Source: Candidatus Omnitrophota bacterium (GTDB taxonomy: Bacteria > Omnitrophota > Gorgyraeia > 2-02-FULL-51-18). Taken from it: a stretch of DNA of 64,000 nt. Positions 37,496 through 47,477 of this stretch are shown here, piece by piece (the first letter of the stretch is position 1; every line of letters begins with the position of its first letter). The notes under the pieces were generated by a model. The model was not told where the DNA came from and searched no databases. It saw only the letters and a program-made list of their open reading frames with translations. A program made the position numbers and the translations under genes. Where the stretch lies: the NCBI GenBank assembly GCA_022072175.1, contig JAJVIE010000003.1, positions 430,598 to 494,597 on the forward strand. The letters run 5' to 3'.

Positions 37496-40014
37496 GCCCG
37501 CCCGGCCCCCGCCTTGGTATAGGTTGGAGCGGCCATGGTACCGCCGATCCGGTACTCCGAGATGAGGTTGGAGGCCTGGTTGAGCACCAGCGGCACGATC
37601 CCGCCGGCGTCCATCGCTCCCTGATACACGTCGCTCGAGTACTGGATGGACATCATCAGGTCGAGTTCCTGACGGAACGACACTGATCCTCTGAGCGACA
37701 GGTCCACCGTCGATCCCATCAGCGTCAGGTCCTGTGTCCACAAACGCCCGTCGCGCAGAGCGAACGTCGCGTTAAGGTCCTCGAAAACGACGTTGTCCAG
37801 CCCCTCGACCTTGACGAGCACGAGCTCTCCCATCTGTTTGAACTGCGACGTCTCCCAGAGGTGACCGTCGCGGATGGTCAGTGCTCCCTGGCCTCGTAGC
37901 GACGAGGTTTCTCCGACGCGACCGGAGAACGTCGACTGAAGGATCGCGGTGCCGGCGAGTTTGGGGTCTTTGGAGCCGAGCGAGCGGCCGAGGCGGGCGA
38001 CGTCGATGTTATTGGCGTGCAGGCGCCCTTCATAGGAAGGTATCGCGCGGTCCAGATCAACGAGGACCTTGGCTCCGAGATAACCGCCGTACGGCGCTGC
38101 TTGGATATAGGGGATGTCCAGCTTGCGGTCGCGCATGCGGACCTGCGCGCGGAGCCGGTCGAGCTCCAGGCGGGCGAGCTCGACGCCGGGGCTTTCCAGG
38201 TCCATGCTCAGCGCCCAGTCCTTGGGCCGGTCCCAGTAGCCGTCCAGCCGGTAGTAACCTGACACATCCCCGGAGACGGAGAGGTCGCGCAGGGCGGGCT
38301 GGCGATCGGCGAACTCCTCACGGGCGGCCCGAAGGTCCGCCGACAGCTCGCCCTCGACGCTCAGGTAGGGATCCTTGAGGTCCTTGATGCGTCCCTGCAC
38401 GCCCAGCTTGAGCCCGCGGGTCTCATAGCGGCCTTTGAGGATACGCAGGTCCTGTCCATCGGTCCGGTACTCGGCTCGGGCCTTGAAGCGCGCCGTCGAC
38501 AACTCGAAACGGCCGTCGGTGTTCGCGGCCTTGGGGATGGACAGTTCCATGCGATAGGCGGCCGCGCCGTGCTTGAAGCGGGCTCCCTTGACCGTGATGC
38601 CCGAGTCGTTGACATCGATACGGGCGGACAGGTCCGTCAGCCGCAGGCCCGAACCGGAGTGGTGCAGTTGAGCCTGCTCAAGGACCACCGCGTGTTCCTT
38701 GGTCGCGGATACGCCGCCGCCCTTGAGCGAGCCGCGCAAGCGGGTCGTGGCGTGGCAGGGTCCATCGATGTGAAGTCCCGAGAAGAGCCGCTTCTGGTCC
38801 TCCGGGAGCACAGCAAGCAGGGAGTTGATGCGGGTCGCCGTCTTGACCGTCAGGTCGAGCGTCAAGTCCTTGAACGAACGAACGGTGCCGTCGGCTTGGA
38901 AGGGGAGCCCCCGGAACGTGCCCTGGACGCTCCGGATCTCGATCAGGTCGGGCGAGAGCGCCGCCTGGCCGCTGAGCGCGTCCAAGCGCCCGATATCCTT
39001 GCCCAATCCGGTGGCCGTCAGACGTTCGAACTGAAGGACCGCCCGGAAATCCCGCACGCTCCTGTCGTCCGGGTCGAAGACGCCCGAGATGTCCGCGCGG
39101 GTCTGGCCGGTGAACGCGGAGGAGGAAACGCACAGGTCCGCTCCGGACAGATGCGCCTGCGCCCTGAAGGCCATGCCGTGATCCTCGGCGCGGCCAACGC
39201 GGGCGCTGAGCGCGTAGCGGGCCTTCTCCAGTCGTATCGAGCGGCCCTGCTGGAGGCGCGAGGCCCAGTTCGGCAGTCGCTTACCATCGACCCTCAACAC
39301 GAACTCATAGGCCGAGCTCTTGAGATCGTAGGTGCCTTCCAGCCGGATGTTCGTGTAACGGTCCTCTCCGAGCTCGACCTTGCCCGACAGCCGCACGACG
39401 GGAGGCCGGCGGAAAGCGATCCGGAGGTCCGCCGAGCGGACCCGCTCGATGATGGGTGAATCGGCGGTCTCGCGGATGGTCATGATCCCGCGGCGGACCT
39501 CCACCTGCTCCAGATAGACGTTCTCGGGCAGGAGCATGTCAGGGCCGTGGGCGATCTGGCGCAGGGAGGGCGCCCGCTCCGTTCCGGCAACAGGAACCTC
39601 GATCTGGCCGGAGATCCGCGTCATCGGAGGCGCCTCCTGTGGTCGGGGTTTACGGCGCAAGGTATCGAGGCGCAGGTCGTAGGCGGGACGATCGAGGTAG
39701 AGGTTCTGGATGACGATGCGTTTTTCGCGGAAGAACGTGATGGCGCTGAGATTGATCGCCAGGGCACGGGCCTTGAAGAGCGGCCGGCCCTGCAGGTCCC
39801 AGATCTTGACCTGCTCGAAGGTCAGGCCCCGGAAGGGCAGATAAATGGCTTTGGAGAAATCGACCCGCACGCCCAGATGAGGTCCCACGCGCTCGAGCGC
39901 GTAGGGCTTGAGGTCCCCCGGCAGGAGACCGAAATGCAGGTACGCTCCGGCCAGAGCGGCGATGATGCCGGTGAGCACGGCGATCCGGCGAAGGGGGCGT
40001 CCGCGGGATTTCAT
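37477..40014 (-). CDS. Large AsmA/TamB-like envelope protein
   Basis: 845 residues: one N-terminal TM anchor (about 9-28), then a long periplasmic region of repeating beta-strand segments, each with alternating hydrophobics. The C-terminal part (GTAILQSTFSGRVGETSSLRGQGALTIRDGHLW; WTQDLTLMGSTVDLSLRGSVSF) is typical AsmA_2. Such proteins bridge the envelope and are linked to lipid transport to the outer membrane. The ATG at 40014 is 9 nt after TATAAT (40029-40024). Confidence 0.82.
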   Translation of the reverse strand: MKSRGRPLRRIAVLTGIIAALAGAYLHFGLLPGDLKPYALERVGPHLGVRVDFSKAIYLPFRGLTFEQVKIWDLQGRPLFKARALAINLSAITFFREKRIVIQNLYLDRPAYDLRLDTLRRKPRPQEAPPMTRISGQIEVPVAGTERAPSLRQIAHGPDMLLPENVYLEQVEVRRGIMTIRETADSPIIERVRSADLRIAFRRPPVVRLSGKVELGEDRYTNIRLEGTYDLKSSAYEFVLRVDGKRLPNWASRLQQGRSIRLEKARYALSARVGRAEDHGMAFRAQAHLSGADLCVSSSAFTGQTRADISGVFDPDDRSVRDFRAVLQFERLTATGLGKDIGRLDALSGQAALSPDLIEIRSVQGTFRGLPFQADGTVRSFKDLTLDLTVKTATRINSLLAVLPEDQKRLFSGLHIDGPCHATTRLRGSLKGGGVSATKEHAVVLEQAQLHHSGSGLRLTDLSARIDVNDSGITVKGARFKHGAAAYRMELSIPKAANTDGRFELSTARFKARAEYRTDGQDLRILKGRYETRGLKLGVQGRIKDLKDPYLSVEGELSADLRAAREEFADRQPALRDLSVSGDVSGYYRLDGYWDRPKDWALSMDLESPGVELARLELDRLRAQVRMRDRKLDIPYIQAAPYGGYLGAKVLVDLDRAIPSYEGRLHANNIDVARLGRSLGSKDPKLAGTAILQSTFSGRVGETSSLRGQGALTIRDGHLWETSQFKQMGELVLVKVEGLDNVVFEDLNATFALRDGRLWTQDLTLMGSTVDLSLRGSVSFRQELDLMMSIQYSSDVYQGAMDAGGIVPLVLNQASNLISEYRIGGTMAAPTYTKAGAGRAQSGGR

Positions 40015-40023
40015 GGAGAGGGA

Positions 40024-40029
40024 TTATAG
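40024..40029 (-). promoter_or_regulatory. -10 box of the AsmA-like gene
   Basis: Consensus TATAAT on the minus strand, 9 nt before the ATG at 40014; a leader of at most a few bases is expected. Confidence 0.6.
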
Positions 40030-40056
40030 CATAGCGGACTGAGGGCAGGCCGTTCC

Positions 40057-40085
40057 TTGACCGTCCCGGGAGCATCCCGTATAAT
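40057..40085 (+). promoter_or_regulatory. Promoter of coaD and probably the lipid operon
   Basis: TTGACC (40057-40062), 17-bp spacer and TATAAT (40080-40085). The coaD ATG at 40127 follows an ACGGAGG 11 nt upstream. Confidence 0.75.
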
Positions 40086-40126
40086 GCGCCCATCCTTGAT
40101 CGGCGTCCAGACGGAGGCATGCGCTC

Positions 40127-40636
40127 ATGGCCAAAAGCCGCACTCGCGGGATCTATCCCGGCACGTTCGACCCGGTGACCTACGGTCACATCGATCTCAT
40201 CCGCAGAGCGGCGGGGATCTTCGATGAGCTGATCGTCGGCGTAGCGCACACCAGCGGTATGGACAAGGACCCTCTGTTCACCGTGCCGGAGCGTATCGAT
40301 CTCATCCGCAGGTCCATTCACGGGGTGCGAGGGGTGATCGTCGAGGATTTTGACGGTCTGGTGGTGGACTACGCTCACCGCCGCGGCGCCACGGCGCTGG
40401 TGAGGGGAGTGCGCATGCTCACGGATTTCGAGTACGAGTTCCAGATGGCCTTGACCAACCGCCGCATGGCCGAGGTCGAAACGATCTTCCTGATGCCTCA
40501 CGAGTCCTACGCGTACATCTCCAGCCGCATCGTCAAGGAAGTCGCGCGTCTCAAGGGTGACGTCCGGGCGTTCGTGCCCGAGCATGTCCGCCGGGCGGTG
40601 CGGGCCAAGTACGCCTCCGGCCGCCGCGCCTCCTGA
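40127..40636 (+). CDS. coaD: Phosphopantetheine adenylyltransferase
   Basis: Penultimate step of coenzyme A synthesis. 169 residues, standard length. The nucleotidyltransferase motif is GIYPGTFDPVTYGHIDLI and the second motif YAYISSRIVKEVARL. CoA and 4'-phosphopantetheine supply fits the fatty acid genes downstream. Confidence 0.96.
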   Translation: MAKSRTRGIYPGTFDPVTYGHIDLIRRAAGIFDELIVGVAHTSGMDKDPLFTVPERIDLIRRSIHGVRGVIVEDFDGLVVDYAHRRGATALVRGVRMLTDFEYEFQMALTNRRMAEVETIFLMPHESYAYISSRIVKEVARLKGDVRAFVPEHVRRAVRAKYASGRRAS

Positions 40637-40674
40637 GATCCCCTGCCACGACACAAGGCAACAAGGATACCGAG

Positions 40675-41109
40675 ATGAAATTCTGGTTAAAAGACTTCAA
40701 AGATGACAATCAGAGCGTTCGTATCAGCGAGGACATCGACCCCAAGGCGCTGGACTTGGACACGACCGTCATGCAGTTCCCGGATGTGATCGCGCTGGAC
40801 GCCGAGGCCTGGCGCGCGGGGGACGAGCTGACCGTGCAGACGCATCTTGAGGGAGAGCGCAGGTTTACGTGCTCCAAGTGCAACGAACCGTTCAATAATG
40901 TATTTGAAAAAGACTTTACCCTTCATTATGATATCAAGGGTCTTGACTCGATCAGTATCGAGCAGGACGTCCGGGACGAGCTCTTATTGGAGCTGCCGAT
41001 CCGGGTGCTCTGCCGTCCCGATTGCCGCGGTCTGTGCGACCGGTGCGGGGCCAACCTCAACAACGGCCCCTGCGCGTGCGCGGGTACCGGCAGTCAACAG
41101 CCTAAGTAA
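40675..41109 (+). CDS. DUF177 / YceD family protein
   Basis: 144 residues. A CSKCNEPF pair and the C-terminal CRPDCRGLCDRCGANLNNGPCAC zinc-binding cluster are diagnostic. YceD proteins are linked to 23S rRNA accumulation and nearly always precede rpmF, as here (9 bp). Confidence 0.93.
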   Translation: MKFWLKDFKDDNQSVRISEDIDPKALDLDTTVMQFPDVIALDAEAWRAGDELTVQTHLEGERRFTCSKCNEPFNNVFEKDFTLHYDIKGLDSISIEQDVRDELLLELPIRVLCRPDCRGLCDRCGANLNNGPCACAGTGSQQPK

Positions 41110-41118
41110 AGGAAAGCC

Positions 41119-41334
41119 ATGCCCAATCCCAAACGTCGTCACTCGAACACGAGAACGCGCAAGCGTCGCACGCACGACCTCATGGAGGTCCGCGCCACGA
41201 CCGCTTGTCCGACCTGCGCCTCGAGAGATCAGTACGTCCCGCTGGCGCGCCATCGCGTCTGCCCGGTCTGCGGGTACTACCGCGGCCGCGCCGTGATCCA
41301 AGTCAAGACCAAGGACAAGAAAAAGGCGAAATGA
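41119..41334 (+). CDS. rpmF: Ribosomal protein L32
   Basis: 71 residues of the large ribosomal subunit. It starts MPNPKRRHSNTRTRKRRTH and keeps the zinc-ribbon form (CPTC and CPVC). A longer Lys-rich tail than in E. coli. AAAGGAAAG ribosome binding site upstream. Confidence 0.96.
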   Translation: MPNPKRRHSNTRTRKRRTHDLMEVRATTACPTCASRDQYVPLARHRVCPVCGYYRGRAVIQVKTKDKKKAK

Positions 41335-41368
41335 ACCGCCCTTTTCCCCGAAAGCGGGGAAAGACGGA

Positions 41369-42373
41369 ATGAAGATCGCCGTTGACGGGATGGGGGGAGA
41401 TCACGCCCCCCGCGAGATCGTCGCCGGGGCCATCCTGGCCGCGCGCGAGTTCGAGACCAAGATCGTGCTGGTCGGCGACGAGGCGCTGCTGCGCTCCGAG
41501 CTCGAGAAGCACAAGGACATCCCGTCCTCCATCACCATCCATCATGCCGGCAGTTTCGTCCGCATGGACGAATCCGCCGCGATCGCCATCCGCAAGAAGA
41601 AGGACGCTTCCGTATCCATCTGCGCCGATCTGGTGCGGGACGGCCAGGCCGACGCGATGGTCACCGCCGGCCACACCGGAGCGGCGGTCGTCGCCTGTAC
41701 GCTCAAGATGCGTCTCATCGAGGGCGTCGAGAGGCCCGGTATCGGCATCCTTTTCCCGACCCTGGGCACTCCGACCCTGCTCATCGACGCGGGCGCCAAC
41801 ATCGACACCAAGCCGTCGCACCTTTTCCAGTACGCGGTGATGGGCGACGTGTACTTCCGCTACATCCTGCGTAAGAACCAGCCCTCCGTAGGCATCCTCA
41901 ACGTCGGCGAAGAGGAGACCAAGGGCACCGAGTACATCAAGGAAGCGCACCGCCTGCTCAACAAGTGCCGTCTCCACTTCATCGGCAACGTCGAGGGGCG
42001 CGACATCTTCAACGGTAAGGTCGACATCGTCGTCTGCGACGGCTTCGTCGGCAACGTCGTGCTCAAGGTCTCCGAGTCCATCGCCTCCGTGGTGGGCAAG
42101 CTCCTCAAGCAGCACCTCAAGCGCAGTCCGATCACCATGCTCGGAGCGCTCCTGGCCAAGCCGGCGTTCGACGCGCTGCGTCAGGAGGTCGATTACACCG
42201 AGTACGGCGGCGCGCCGCTGTTGGGCTGTAACGGCACCTGCATCATCAGCCATGGGTCTTCCGACGCCCGGGCGATCAAGAGCGCGATCCGCGTGGCCAC
42301 CCAGTTCGTCCGCTACGAGATCAACCAGCACATCCGCGAGGCCATCGCCGCCACGCGTGAAGACGTGAAATGA
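41369..42373 (+). CDS. plsX: Phosphate acyltransferase PlsX
   Basis: Makes acyl-phosphate from acyl-ACP for phospholipid synthesis. 334 residues. Family stretches: KIAVDGMGGDHAPREIV, SAGHTGA-type MVTAGHTGAAV, and GGAPLLGCNGTCIISHGSS. ATGA overlap with fabH. Confidence 0.96.
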   Translation: MKIAVDGMGGDHAPREIVAGAILAAREFETKIVLVGDEALLRSELEKHKDIPSSITIHHAGSFVRMDESAAIAIRKKKDASVSICADLVRDGQADAMVTAGHTGAAVVACTLKMRLIEGVERPGIGILFPTLGTPTLLIDAGANIDTKPSHLFQYAVMGDVYFRYILRKNQPSVGILNVGEEETKGTEYIKEAHRLLNKCRLHFIGNVEGRDIFNGKVDIVVCDGFVGNVVLKVSESIASVVGKLLKQHLKRSPITMLGALLAKPAFDALRQEVDYTEYGGAPLLGCNGTCIISHGSSDARAIKSAIRVATQFVRYEINQHIREAIAATREDVK

Positions 42374-43353
42374 GCTCGCCGCGATCCGGCATCGCCGGCC
42401 TCGGGTTCGCCGTGCCCGAGCGCGTGCTCACCAACCGGGACCTCGAGAAGATGGTGGAGACCACCGACGAGTGGATCCGGACGCGGACGGGCATCTCCGA
42501 GCGCCGTATCGCCGCTCCGGGCACCGGCACCAGCGATCTCGGAGCCGCGGCCGCGATCAAGGCCATCTCTTCCGCGGGTCTCAAGCCCTCCGATATCGAC
42601 CTGATCATCGCCGCGACCACGACACCGGACATGCCGCTACCGTCCTGCGCCTGTCTGATCCAGCAGAAGATCGGCGCTCAACAGGCGGCTGCCTTCGACC
42701 TGGCCGCGGCGTGCGCGGGCTTCGTGTACGGCCTGACGACGGCCGACAGCTTCGTTCGCAGCGGCGCGTATCGCAATGTGCTGGTCGTCGGAGCGGACCA
42801 GATCTCTTCCTTCATCGACTGGACGGACCGCTCGACCTGCGTGCTCTTCGGCGACGGCGCCGGAGCGGCGGTGGTCCGCTCGCGCTCCGAGGGCGGCATC
42901 CTCTCGAGCGTCATCGGCTCCGATGGGGCCCACGCGGAGCTCCTCAAGATCGCCGGGGGCGGTTCCTGCCGTCCGGCCAGCGCGGAGACGCTCGAATCCA
43001 AACAGCACTTCCTCTATATGAGCGGGAGCGAGGTTTTCAAGCTCGCGGTCCGCGGTATGGCCGATGCGGTCAGCACGGCCCTCGAGCGCTCGGGCACACG
43101 GATGGACGAAGTGACCTGCCTTATCCCGCACCAGGCCAACCAACGCATCATCGACGCGGTGTCGGAGAGGTTGGGTTTCCCCAAGGAGAAGGTCTTCATC
43201 AATCTGGACAAGTACGGCAACACCTCCGCGGCTTCGTGCGCGATCGCGCTCTGTGAGGCGGTGGAGCAGGGGCGTATCCACAAAGGCGACAAGATCGTGA
43301 TGGCGACCTTCGGTGCCGGTCTGGTCTGGGGGGCGATGGTGATCCAGTGGTGA
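42370..43353 (+). CDS. fabH: Beta-ketoacyl-ACP synthase III
   Basis: Starts fatty acid synthesis from acetyl-CoA and malonyl-ACP. 327 residues. Catalytic triad: C115 (DLAAACAGF), His in LIPHQANQRI and Asn in YGNTSAAS. Order plsX-fabH-fabD-fabG-acpP-fabF is the classic bacterial lipid operon. Confidence 0.97.
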   Translation: MSSPRSGIAGLGFAVPERVLTNRDLEKMVETTDEWIRTRTGISERRIAAPGTGTSDLGAAAAIKAISSAGLKPSDIDLIIAATTTPDMPLPSCACLIQQKIGAQQAAAFDLAAACAGFVYGLTTADSFVRSGAYRNVLVVGADQISSFIDWTDRSTCVLFGDGAGAAVVRSRSEGGILSSVIGSDGAHAELLKIAGGGSCRPASAETLESKQHFLYMSGSEVFKLAVRGMADAVSTALERSGTRMDEVTCLIPHQANQRIIDAVSERLGFPKEKVFINLDKYGNTSAASCAIALCEAVEQGRIHKGDKIVMATFGAGLVWGAMVIQW

Positions 43354-44276
43354 CGCGGGCCGCTTGGCTGTTCCCCGGACAGGGGTCGCAATACGTCGGC
43401 ATGGGCAAGGATCTCTACGACGCCTATCCGCAGGCCCGCGCGATCTTCGACCGCGCGCAGGCCATCGTGGACTTCGATCTCAAGGCCGTGTGCTTCGAGG
43501 GGCCCGCCGACAAGATCTCACAGACGCGCTACAGCCAGCCGGCGATCTTCGTGACCAGCATCGCGGCGCTGGAGGTCTTCAAGGCCCACTCGCATTTCCC
43601 GCGTTACGCGCCGGCTTTCGCGGCGGGCCTGAGCCTCGGCGAGGCGACGGCGCTGGTGGCCGCCGGCGCCATCGGATACGAGGACGGCGTTCGATTCGTC
43701 ATGCAGCGCGGACGGTTCATGGAAGAGGCGGCGGCCCAGAATCCCGGCATGATGGCCGCCGTTCTCGGGACGGACCTGTCGGTCGTGGAGAAGGTCTGCG
43801 CCGAGACCGGAGCCGAGGTCGGCAACCTCAACGCCCCCGGCCAGATCGTGATCTCGGGTCATCTCAAGAAGGTCGAGGACGCTATCGAGGGCCTGCGTGC
43901 CGCTGGGGCCAAGCGCGTGATCCCGCTCGATGTGAGCGGGGCTTTCCACTCCAGCTGTATGGACCCCGCCTGCGAGCGCATCGCCAAAGCTTTGGCGTCG
44001 GTGCCGATCGCCGCTCCGGGTGTGCCGGTGGTCAGCAACCTGACCGCCGACGTCGAGGCCTCCCCGGAGGATATCCGCGGCAATCTCGTGCGCCAGATGA
44101 ACCATCGGACGCTATGGGAGGATTCGGTGCGGATGATGATCGGCGAGGGGATCCGCGTGTTCTTCGAGCTGGGTCCCGGCAAGGTGCTCAAGGGCTTGCT
44201 CAAGAAGATCGACGCGGAAGCGCAGTGCATCACGCTCGGCACGGTGGAGGATTTCAATGAGCTCGAACGCTCCTAA
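43350..44276 (+). CDS. fabD: Malonyl-CoA:ACP transacylase
   Basis: Loads malonyl onto ACP. About 308 residues. Motifs: WLFPGQGSQYVGMG, catalytic serine in GLSLGEATAL, histidine in GAFHSSCM. Two adjacent GTG codons (43347, 43350) are possible starts; the second overlaps the fabH stop as GTGA and is preferred. Confidence 0.96.
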   Translation: MTRAAWLFPGQGSQYVGMGKDLYDAYPQARAIFDRAQAIVDFDLKAVCFEGPADKISQTRYSQPAIFVTSIAALEVFKAHSHFPRYAPAFAAGLSLGEATALVAAGAIGYEDGVRFVMQRGRFMEEAAAQNPGMMAAVLGTDLSVVEKVCAETGAEVGNLNAPGQIVISGHLKKVEDAIEGLRAAGAKRVIPLDVSGAFHSSCMDPACERIAKALASVPIAAPGVPVVSNLTADVEASPEDIRGNLVRQMNHRTLWEDSVRMMIGEGIRVFFELGPGKVLKGLLKKIDAEAQCITLGTVEDFNELERS

Positions 44277-45021
44277 GAAGAAGCTCGAAGGCCGCGTGGC
44301 CCTCATCACGGGCGCCAGCCGCGGCATCGGCCGGACCATCGCGTTGCTCTTCGCCCGAGAAGGCGCCAAACTCGCGCTCGTGGCGCGCAACGCCGAGATG
44401 TTGGAGGCGCTCGCCGTCGAGGCGCGCGCGCTCAGCGGAACCGATGTGATCACAGGGGCTTTTGACGTCAAAGACGCCGCAAAAGTGGCCGAATTTACGG
44501 ACAAAACCCTTGACACCCTAGGTCGCCTCGATATACTAGTCAACAATGCCGGCGTCACACGCGACGGACTTTTTATGCGGATGTCCGAAGCGGATTGGGA
44601 CGAGGTGCTCGATACGAACTTGAAGAGCGCCTTTCTGTTCATGCGCGCAGCGGCCAAGCCGATGATGAAGCAGCGCTCCGGCAGGATCATCAACATCGCT
44701 TCGATCATCGGGCTGATCGGCAACGCCGGTCAGGCGAACTACGCGGCCAGCAAGGCGGGTCTGATCGCTCTTGCCAAATCAGCTGCCAAAGAGCTTGGTT
44801 CCAGGAATATCCTCGTCAACGCGATCGCGCCCGGTTTCATCGAGACCGATATGACGCACGCGTTGGGGGAGGACCAGAGGGCCGCGATCCTCAAGACGAT
44901 CCCGGCCGGACGGTTCGGCAAGCCCGAGGACGTCGCGCAAGCGGCTCTGTACTTGGCGTCGGACGAAAGCGCTTTCGTAACAGGTCAGGTCATCACCGTC
45001 GATGGCGGTATGGTGATGTAA
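44257..45021 (+). CDS. fabG: 3-oxoacyl-ACP reductase
   Basis: NADPH-dependent SDR of fatty acid elongation. 254 residues, with about 10 extra N-terminal residues. Motifs: [16 protein letters not shown], catalytic serine in [14 protein letters not shown] and YAASK. Overlaps fabD by 20 bp. It contains an unusually AT-rich patch (44460-44580). Confidence 0.96.
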   Translation: MSSNAPKKKLEGRVALITGASRGIGRTIALLFAREGAKLALVARNAEMLEALAVEARALSGTDVITGAFDVKDAAKVAEFTDKTLDTLGRLDILVNNAGVTRDGLFMRMSEADWDEVLDTNLKSAFLFMRAAAKPMMKQRSGRIINIASIIGLIGNAGQANYAASKAGLIALAKSAAKELGSRNILVNAIAPGFIETDMTHALGEDQRAAILKTIPAGRFGKPEDVAQAALYLASDESAFVTGQVITVDGGMVM

Positions 45022-45035
45022 TCAGGAGGAGATCA

Positions 45036-45284
45036 ATGTCTGAAGTCGGCCAGAAGGTGAAAGCGATCATCGCGGAGCAGTTGGGCGTGAAACCCGAGGA
45101 AGTCACGGACGCGGCGTCCTTCGTGGACGATCTGGGTGCGGACTCTCTTGACACGGTCGAGCTCGTGATGGCCCTTGAGGAAGAGTTCGGCATCGAGATC
45201 CCCGATGAGGACGCCGAGAAGATGACCAACGTCGGCGAAGCTGTCCGTTATGTAGAGGAGAAGGCGAGCAAGAGCTCCAAGTAA
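45036..45284 (+). CDS. acpP: Acyl carrier protein
   Basis: 82 residues. The phosphopantetheine serine is S37 in [14 protein letters not shown] strong AGGAGGAG sits 6 nt before the ATG, the best ribosome binding site of the operon, matching the need for high ACP output. Confidence 0.97.
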   Translation: MSEVGQKVKAIIAEQLGVKPEEVTDAASFVDDLGADSLDTVELVMALEEEFGIEIPDEDAEKMTNVGEAVRYVEEKASKSSK

Positions 45285-45289
45285 GCTCG

Positions 45290-46534
45290 ATGCCCCTCTC
45301 CCGAGTAGTCGTCACCGGCCTCGGGGCGGTCACCCCGGTCGGTAATAACGTCAAGGATTTTTGGGATTCCCTGGTCTCCGGTAAGAGCGGAGTCGCGACC
45401 ATCGCGTCGTTCGACGCGTCCCGGTTCGACAGCCGCATCGCCGCCGAGGTCAAGGCTTTCGATCCCAACCTATCCATCCCCGCCAAGGAAGCCAAGCGCA
45501 TGGAGCGATTCACGCGTTTTGGGGTCGCGGCGGCGGCCGAGGCGCTCAAGGATTCCGGGATCCAAATGGACCGCGAGGATCCCGCCGAGTGCGGCGTCAT
45601 CGTCGGGGCGGGTATCGGCGCTCTGGGGCTCATCGAAGAGACCCATACACTGCTGATCGAGAAGGGTCCCGACAAACTCTCTCCGTTCCTGATCCCGCTC
45701 ATGATCATCAACATGGCCTCCGGCTGGATCTCCATCCTGCACAATTTTCGCGGACCCAACCTGGCGGTGGTCACGGCCTGCGCGACAGGCACGCACGCCA
45801 TCGGCGAAGCGATGAGGGCCATACAGCACGGTCAGGCCAAGGTCATGATCGCCGGCGGCACCGAAGCGTGCATCACTCCGCTGGGTATCGGCGGGTTCTG
45901 CGCTCTACGCGCTCTCTCCAAGCGCAATGACGCTCCGCAAGCCGCCTCGAGGCCTTTCGACGCCGAGCGCGACGGGTTCGTGATGGGTGAGGGAGCCGGC
46001 GTGGTCGTTCTCGAGGAGCTCGAGCACGCCAAGGCACGGGGCGCCAAGATCTATTGTGAGCTCGTCGGTTACGCGATGAACGGCGATGCCTATCACATGA
46101 CGGCCCCGCGACCCGACGGTGAGGGGGCCGCTCGTTGCATGGCGCTGACGCTCAAGGATGCCGGCCTCAACCCGCAGGACGTGCAGTACATCAACGCTCA
46201 CGGGACCTCAACGGAGCTCAACGACAAGATCGAGACGCTCGCGATCAAGACCGTGTTCGGCGATCACGCCAAGGATCTCATGATCAACTCCACCAAGTCC
46301 ATGACCGGACACACTTTGGGCGCGGCCGGCGGCATCGAGTTCGTCGCCATGTGCCTGTCCGTGGACCGGCAGGAACTGCATCCGACGATCAATCTCAGCT
46401 CGCCCGACCCCGAGTGCGACCTCGACTATGTACCCAACACCGCCCGCAAGGCCAAGGTCGAAGCGGCACTGTCCAATTCGCTGGGGTTCGGCGGACATAA
46501 CACGTCGCTCGCCGTCAAGCGCTACAGGGGGTAG
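45290..46534 (+). CDS. fabF: Beta-ketoacyl-ACP synthase II
   Basis: Elongating condensing enzyme. 414 residues. Catalytic C164 in [15 protein letters not shown], His in [12 protein letters not shown] and in [11 protein letters not shown]. The start is ATG 5 bp after the acpP stop. Confidence 0.97.
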   Translation: MPLSRVVVTGLGAVTPVGNNVKDFWDSLVSGKSGVATIASFDASRFDSRIAAEVKAFDPNLSIPAKEAKRMERFTRFGVAAAAEALKDSGIQMDREDPAECGVIVGAGIGALGLIEETHTLLIEKGPDKLSPFLIPLMIINMASGWISILHNFRGPNLAVVTACATGTHAIGEAMRAIQHGQAKVMIAGGTEACITPLGIGGFCALRALSKRNDAPQAASRPFDAERDGFVMGEGAGVVVLEELEHAKARGAKIYCELVGYAMNGDAYHMTAPRPDGEGAARCMALTLKDAGLNPQDVQYINAHGTSTELNDKIETLAIKTVFGDHAKDLMINSTKSMTGHTLGAAGGIEFVAMCLSVDRQELHPTINLSSPDPECDLDYVPNTARKAKVEAALSNSLGFGGHNTSLAVKRYRG

Positions 46535-46537
46535 GGG

Positions 46538-47314
46538 ATGCCGGGACTTCTTGAGGGCAAGCGGGGGTTGATCCTGGGTGTCGCCAACAAGCGCAGTATC
46601 GCTTGGGGTATCGCCAAGAGCTGTTCGGACGCCGGAGCGAAGCTCGCGTTCACCTATCAGGGCGAGCGGCTCGAGGAGAACGTGCGCTCCCTGGCCGAAC
46701 CGCTTCCCGGATCGTTGGTCGTGCCGTGCGACGTCACCCAGGAGGAGCAGGTCGACGCCGTGATGTCGCGTATCGACGCCGAGTGGGGCGGCCTGGACTT
46801 TCTGGCGCACTGTGTCGCATACGCCAAGGCCGAGGACCTCGATGGCGGCTATACCAAGACCCGCAAGGATGGATTCGACACCGCTCTGGGCGTGAGCGCC
46901 TACTCGTTCACGTTATTGTGCCAGAAAGCCCTGCCGCTCTTCGAAAAAGCCGGCGGCGGAAGCGCCGTGACCTTGTCGTATCTCGGGGGAGAGCGGGTCA
47001 TGCCGGGTTACAACGTCATGGGGGTGGCCAAGGCCGCGCTCGAGTGCAGTGTGAAGTACCTGGCCGCCGATCTGGGCCCGAAGAGCGTCCGCGTCAACGC
47101 GATCTCGGCCGGTCCGGTGAACACGCTGGCCGCCCGGGGTATCTCCGGTTTTACCGATATGCTCAAGATGGCCCGTGAGAAGGTGCCCCTGCGTAAGAAC
47201 ACGGAGCCCGAGGAGGTCGGCGATACCGCGCTGTTCCTCTTCAGCCAGCTCAGCCGCGGGATCACCGGTGAGGTGATCTACGTGGACGGCGGCTACCACA
47301 TCCTCGCCTACTGA
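46538..47314 (+). CDS. fabI: Enoyl-ACP reductase (NADH), FabI type
   Basis: Last reduction of the elongation cycle and target of triclosan-type drugs. 258 residues. GVANKRSIAWGIAKSC for the cofactor and the Y-x6-K catalytic pair in MPGYNVMGVAK. It is the last gene of the lipid operon; a short CCGGGA/TCCCGG hairpin without T-tract follows the stop. Confidence 0.96.
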   Translation: MPGLLEGKRGLILGVANKRSIAWGIAKSCSDAGAKLAFTYQGERLEENVRSLAEPLPGSLVVPCDVTQEEQVDAVMSRIDAEWGGLDFLAHCVAYAKAEDLDGGYTKTRKDGFDTALGVSAYSFTLLCQKALPLFEKAGGGSAVTLSYLGGERVMPGYNVMGVAKAALECSVKYLAADLGPKSVRVNAISAGPVNTLAARGISGFTDMLKMAREKVPLRKNTEPEEVGDTALFLFSQLSRGITGEVIYVDGGYHILAY

Positions 47315-47378
47315 TCCGCCGGGAATCCTCCCGGACCGGACTTCTACAAAACCTTAAAAATCCACAATATATAGTATT

Positions 47379-47396
47379 GGTGTTGACGAAACACCA
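47379..47396 (+). promoter_or_regulatory. Inverted repeat over the presumed smc promoter
   Basis: GGTGTT-GACGA-AACACC inside an AT-rich stretch (47345-47412). A TTGACG overlaps its left arm, and possible -10 boxes are TATAGT (47370-47375) upstream or GATATT (47405-47410) downstream, 16 bp from TTGACG. An operator is possible; nothing else is recognised in 47315-47477. Confidence 0.4.
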
Positions 47397-47477
47397 CTAG
47401 ATATGATATTTTTTGCCCAGAGTGGCTATCGGTCAACGCCGGCGGCCTGACACGGCATCCCAAGAGCGGAGGCGGTT

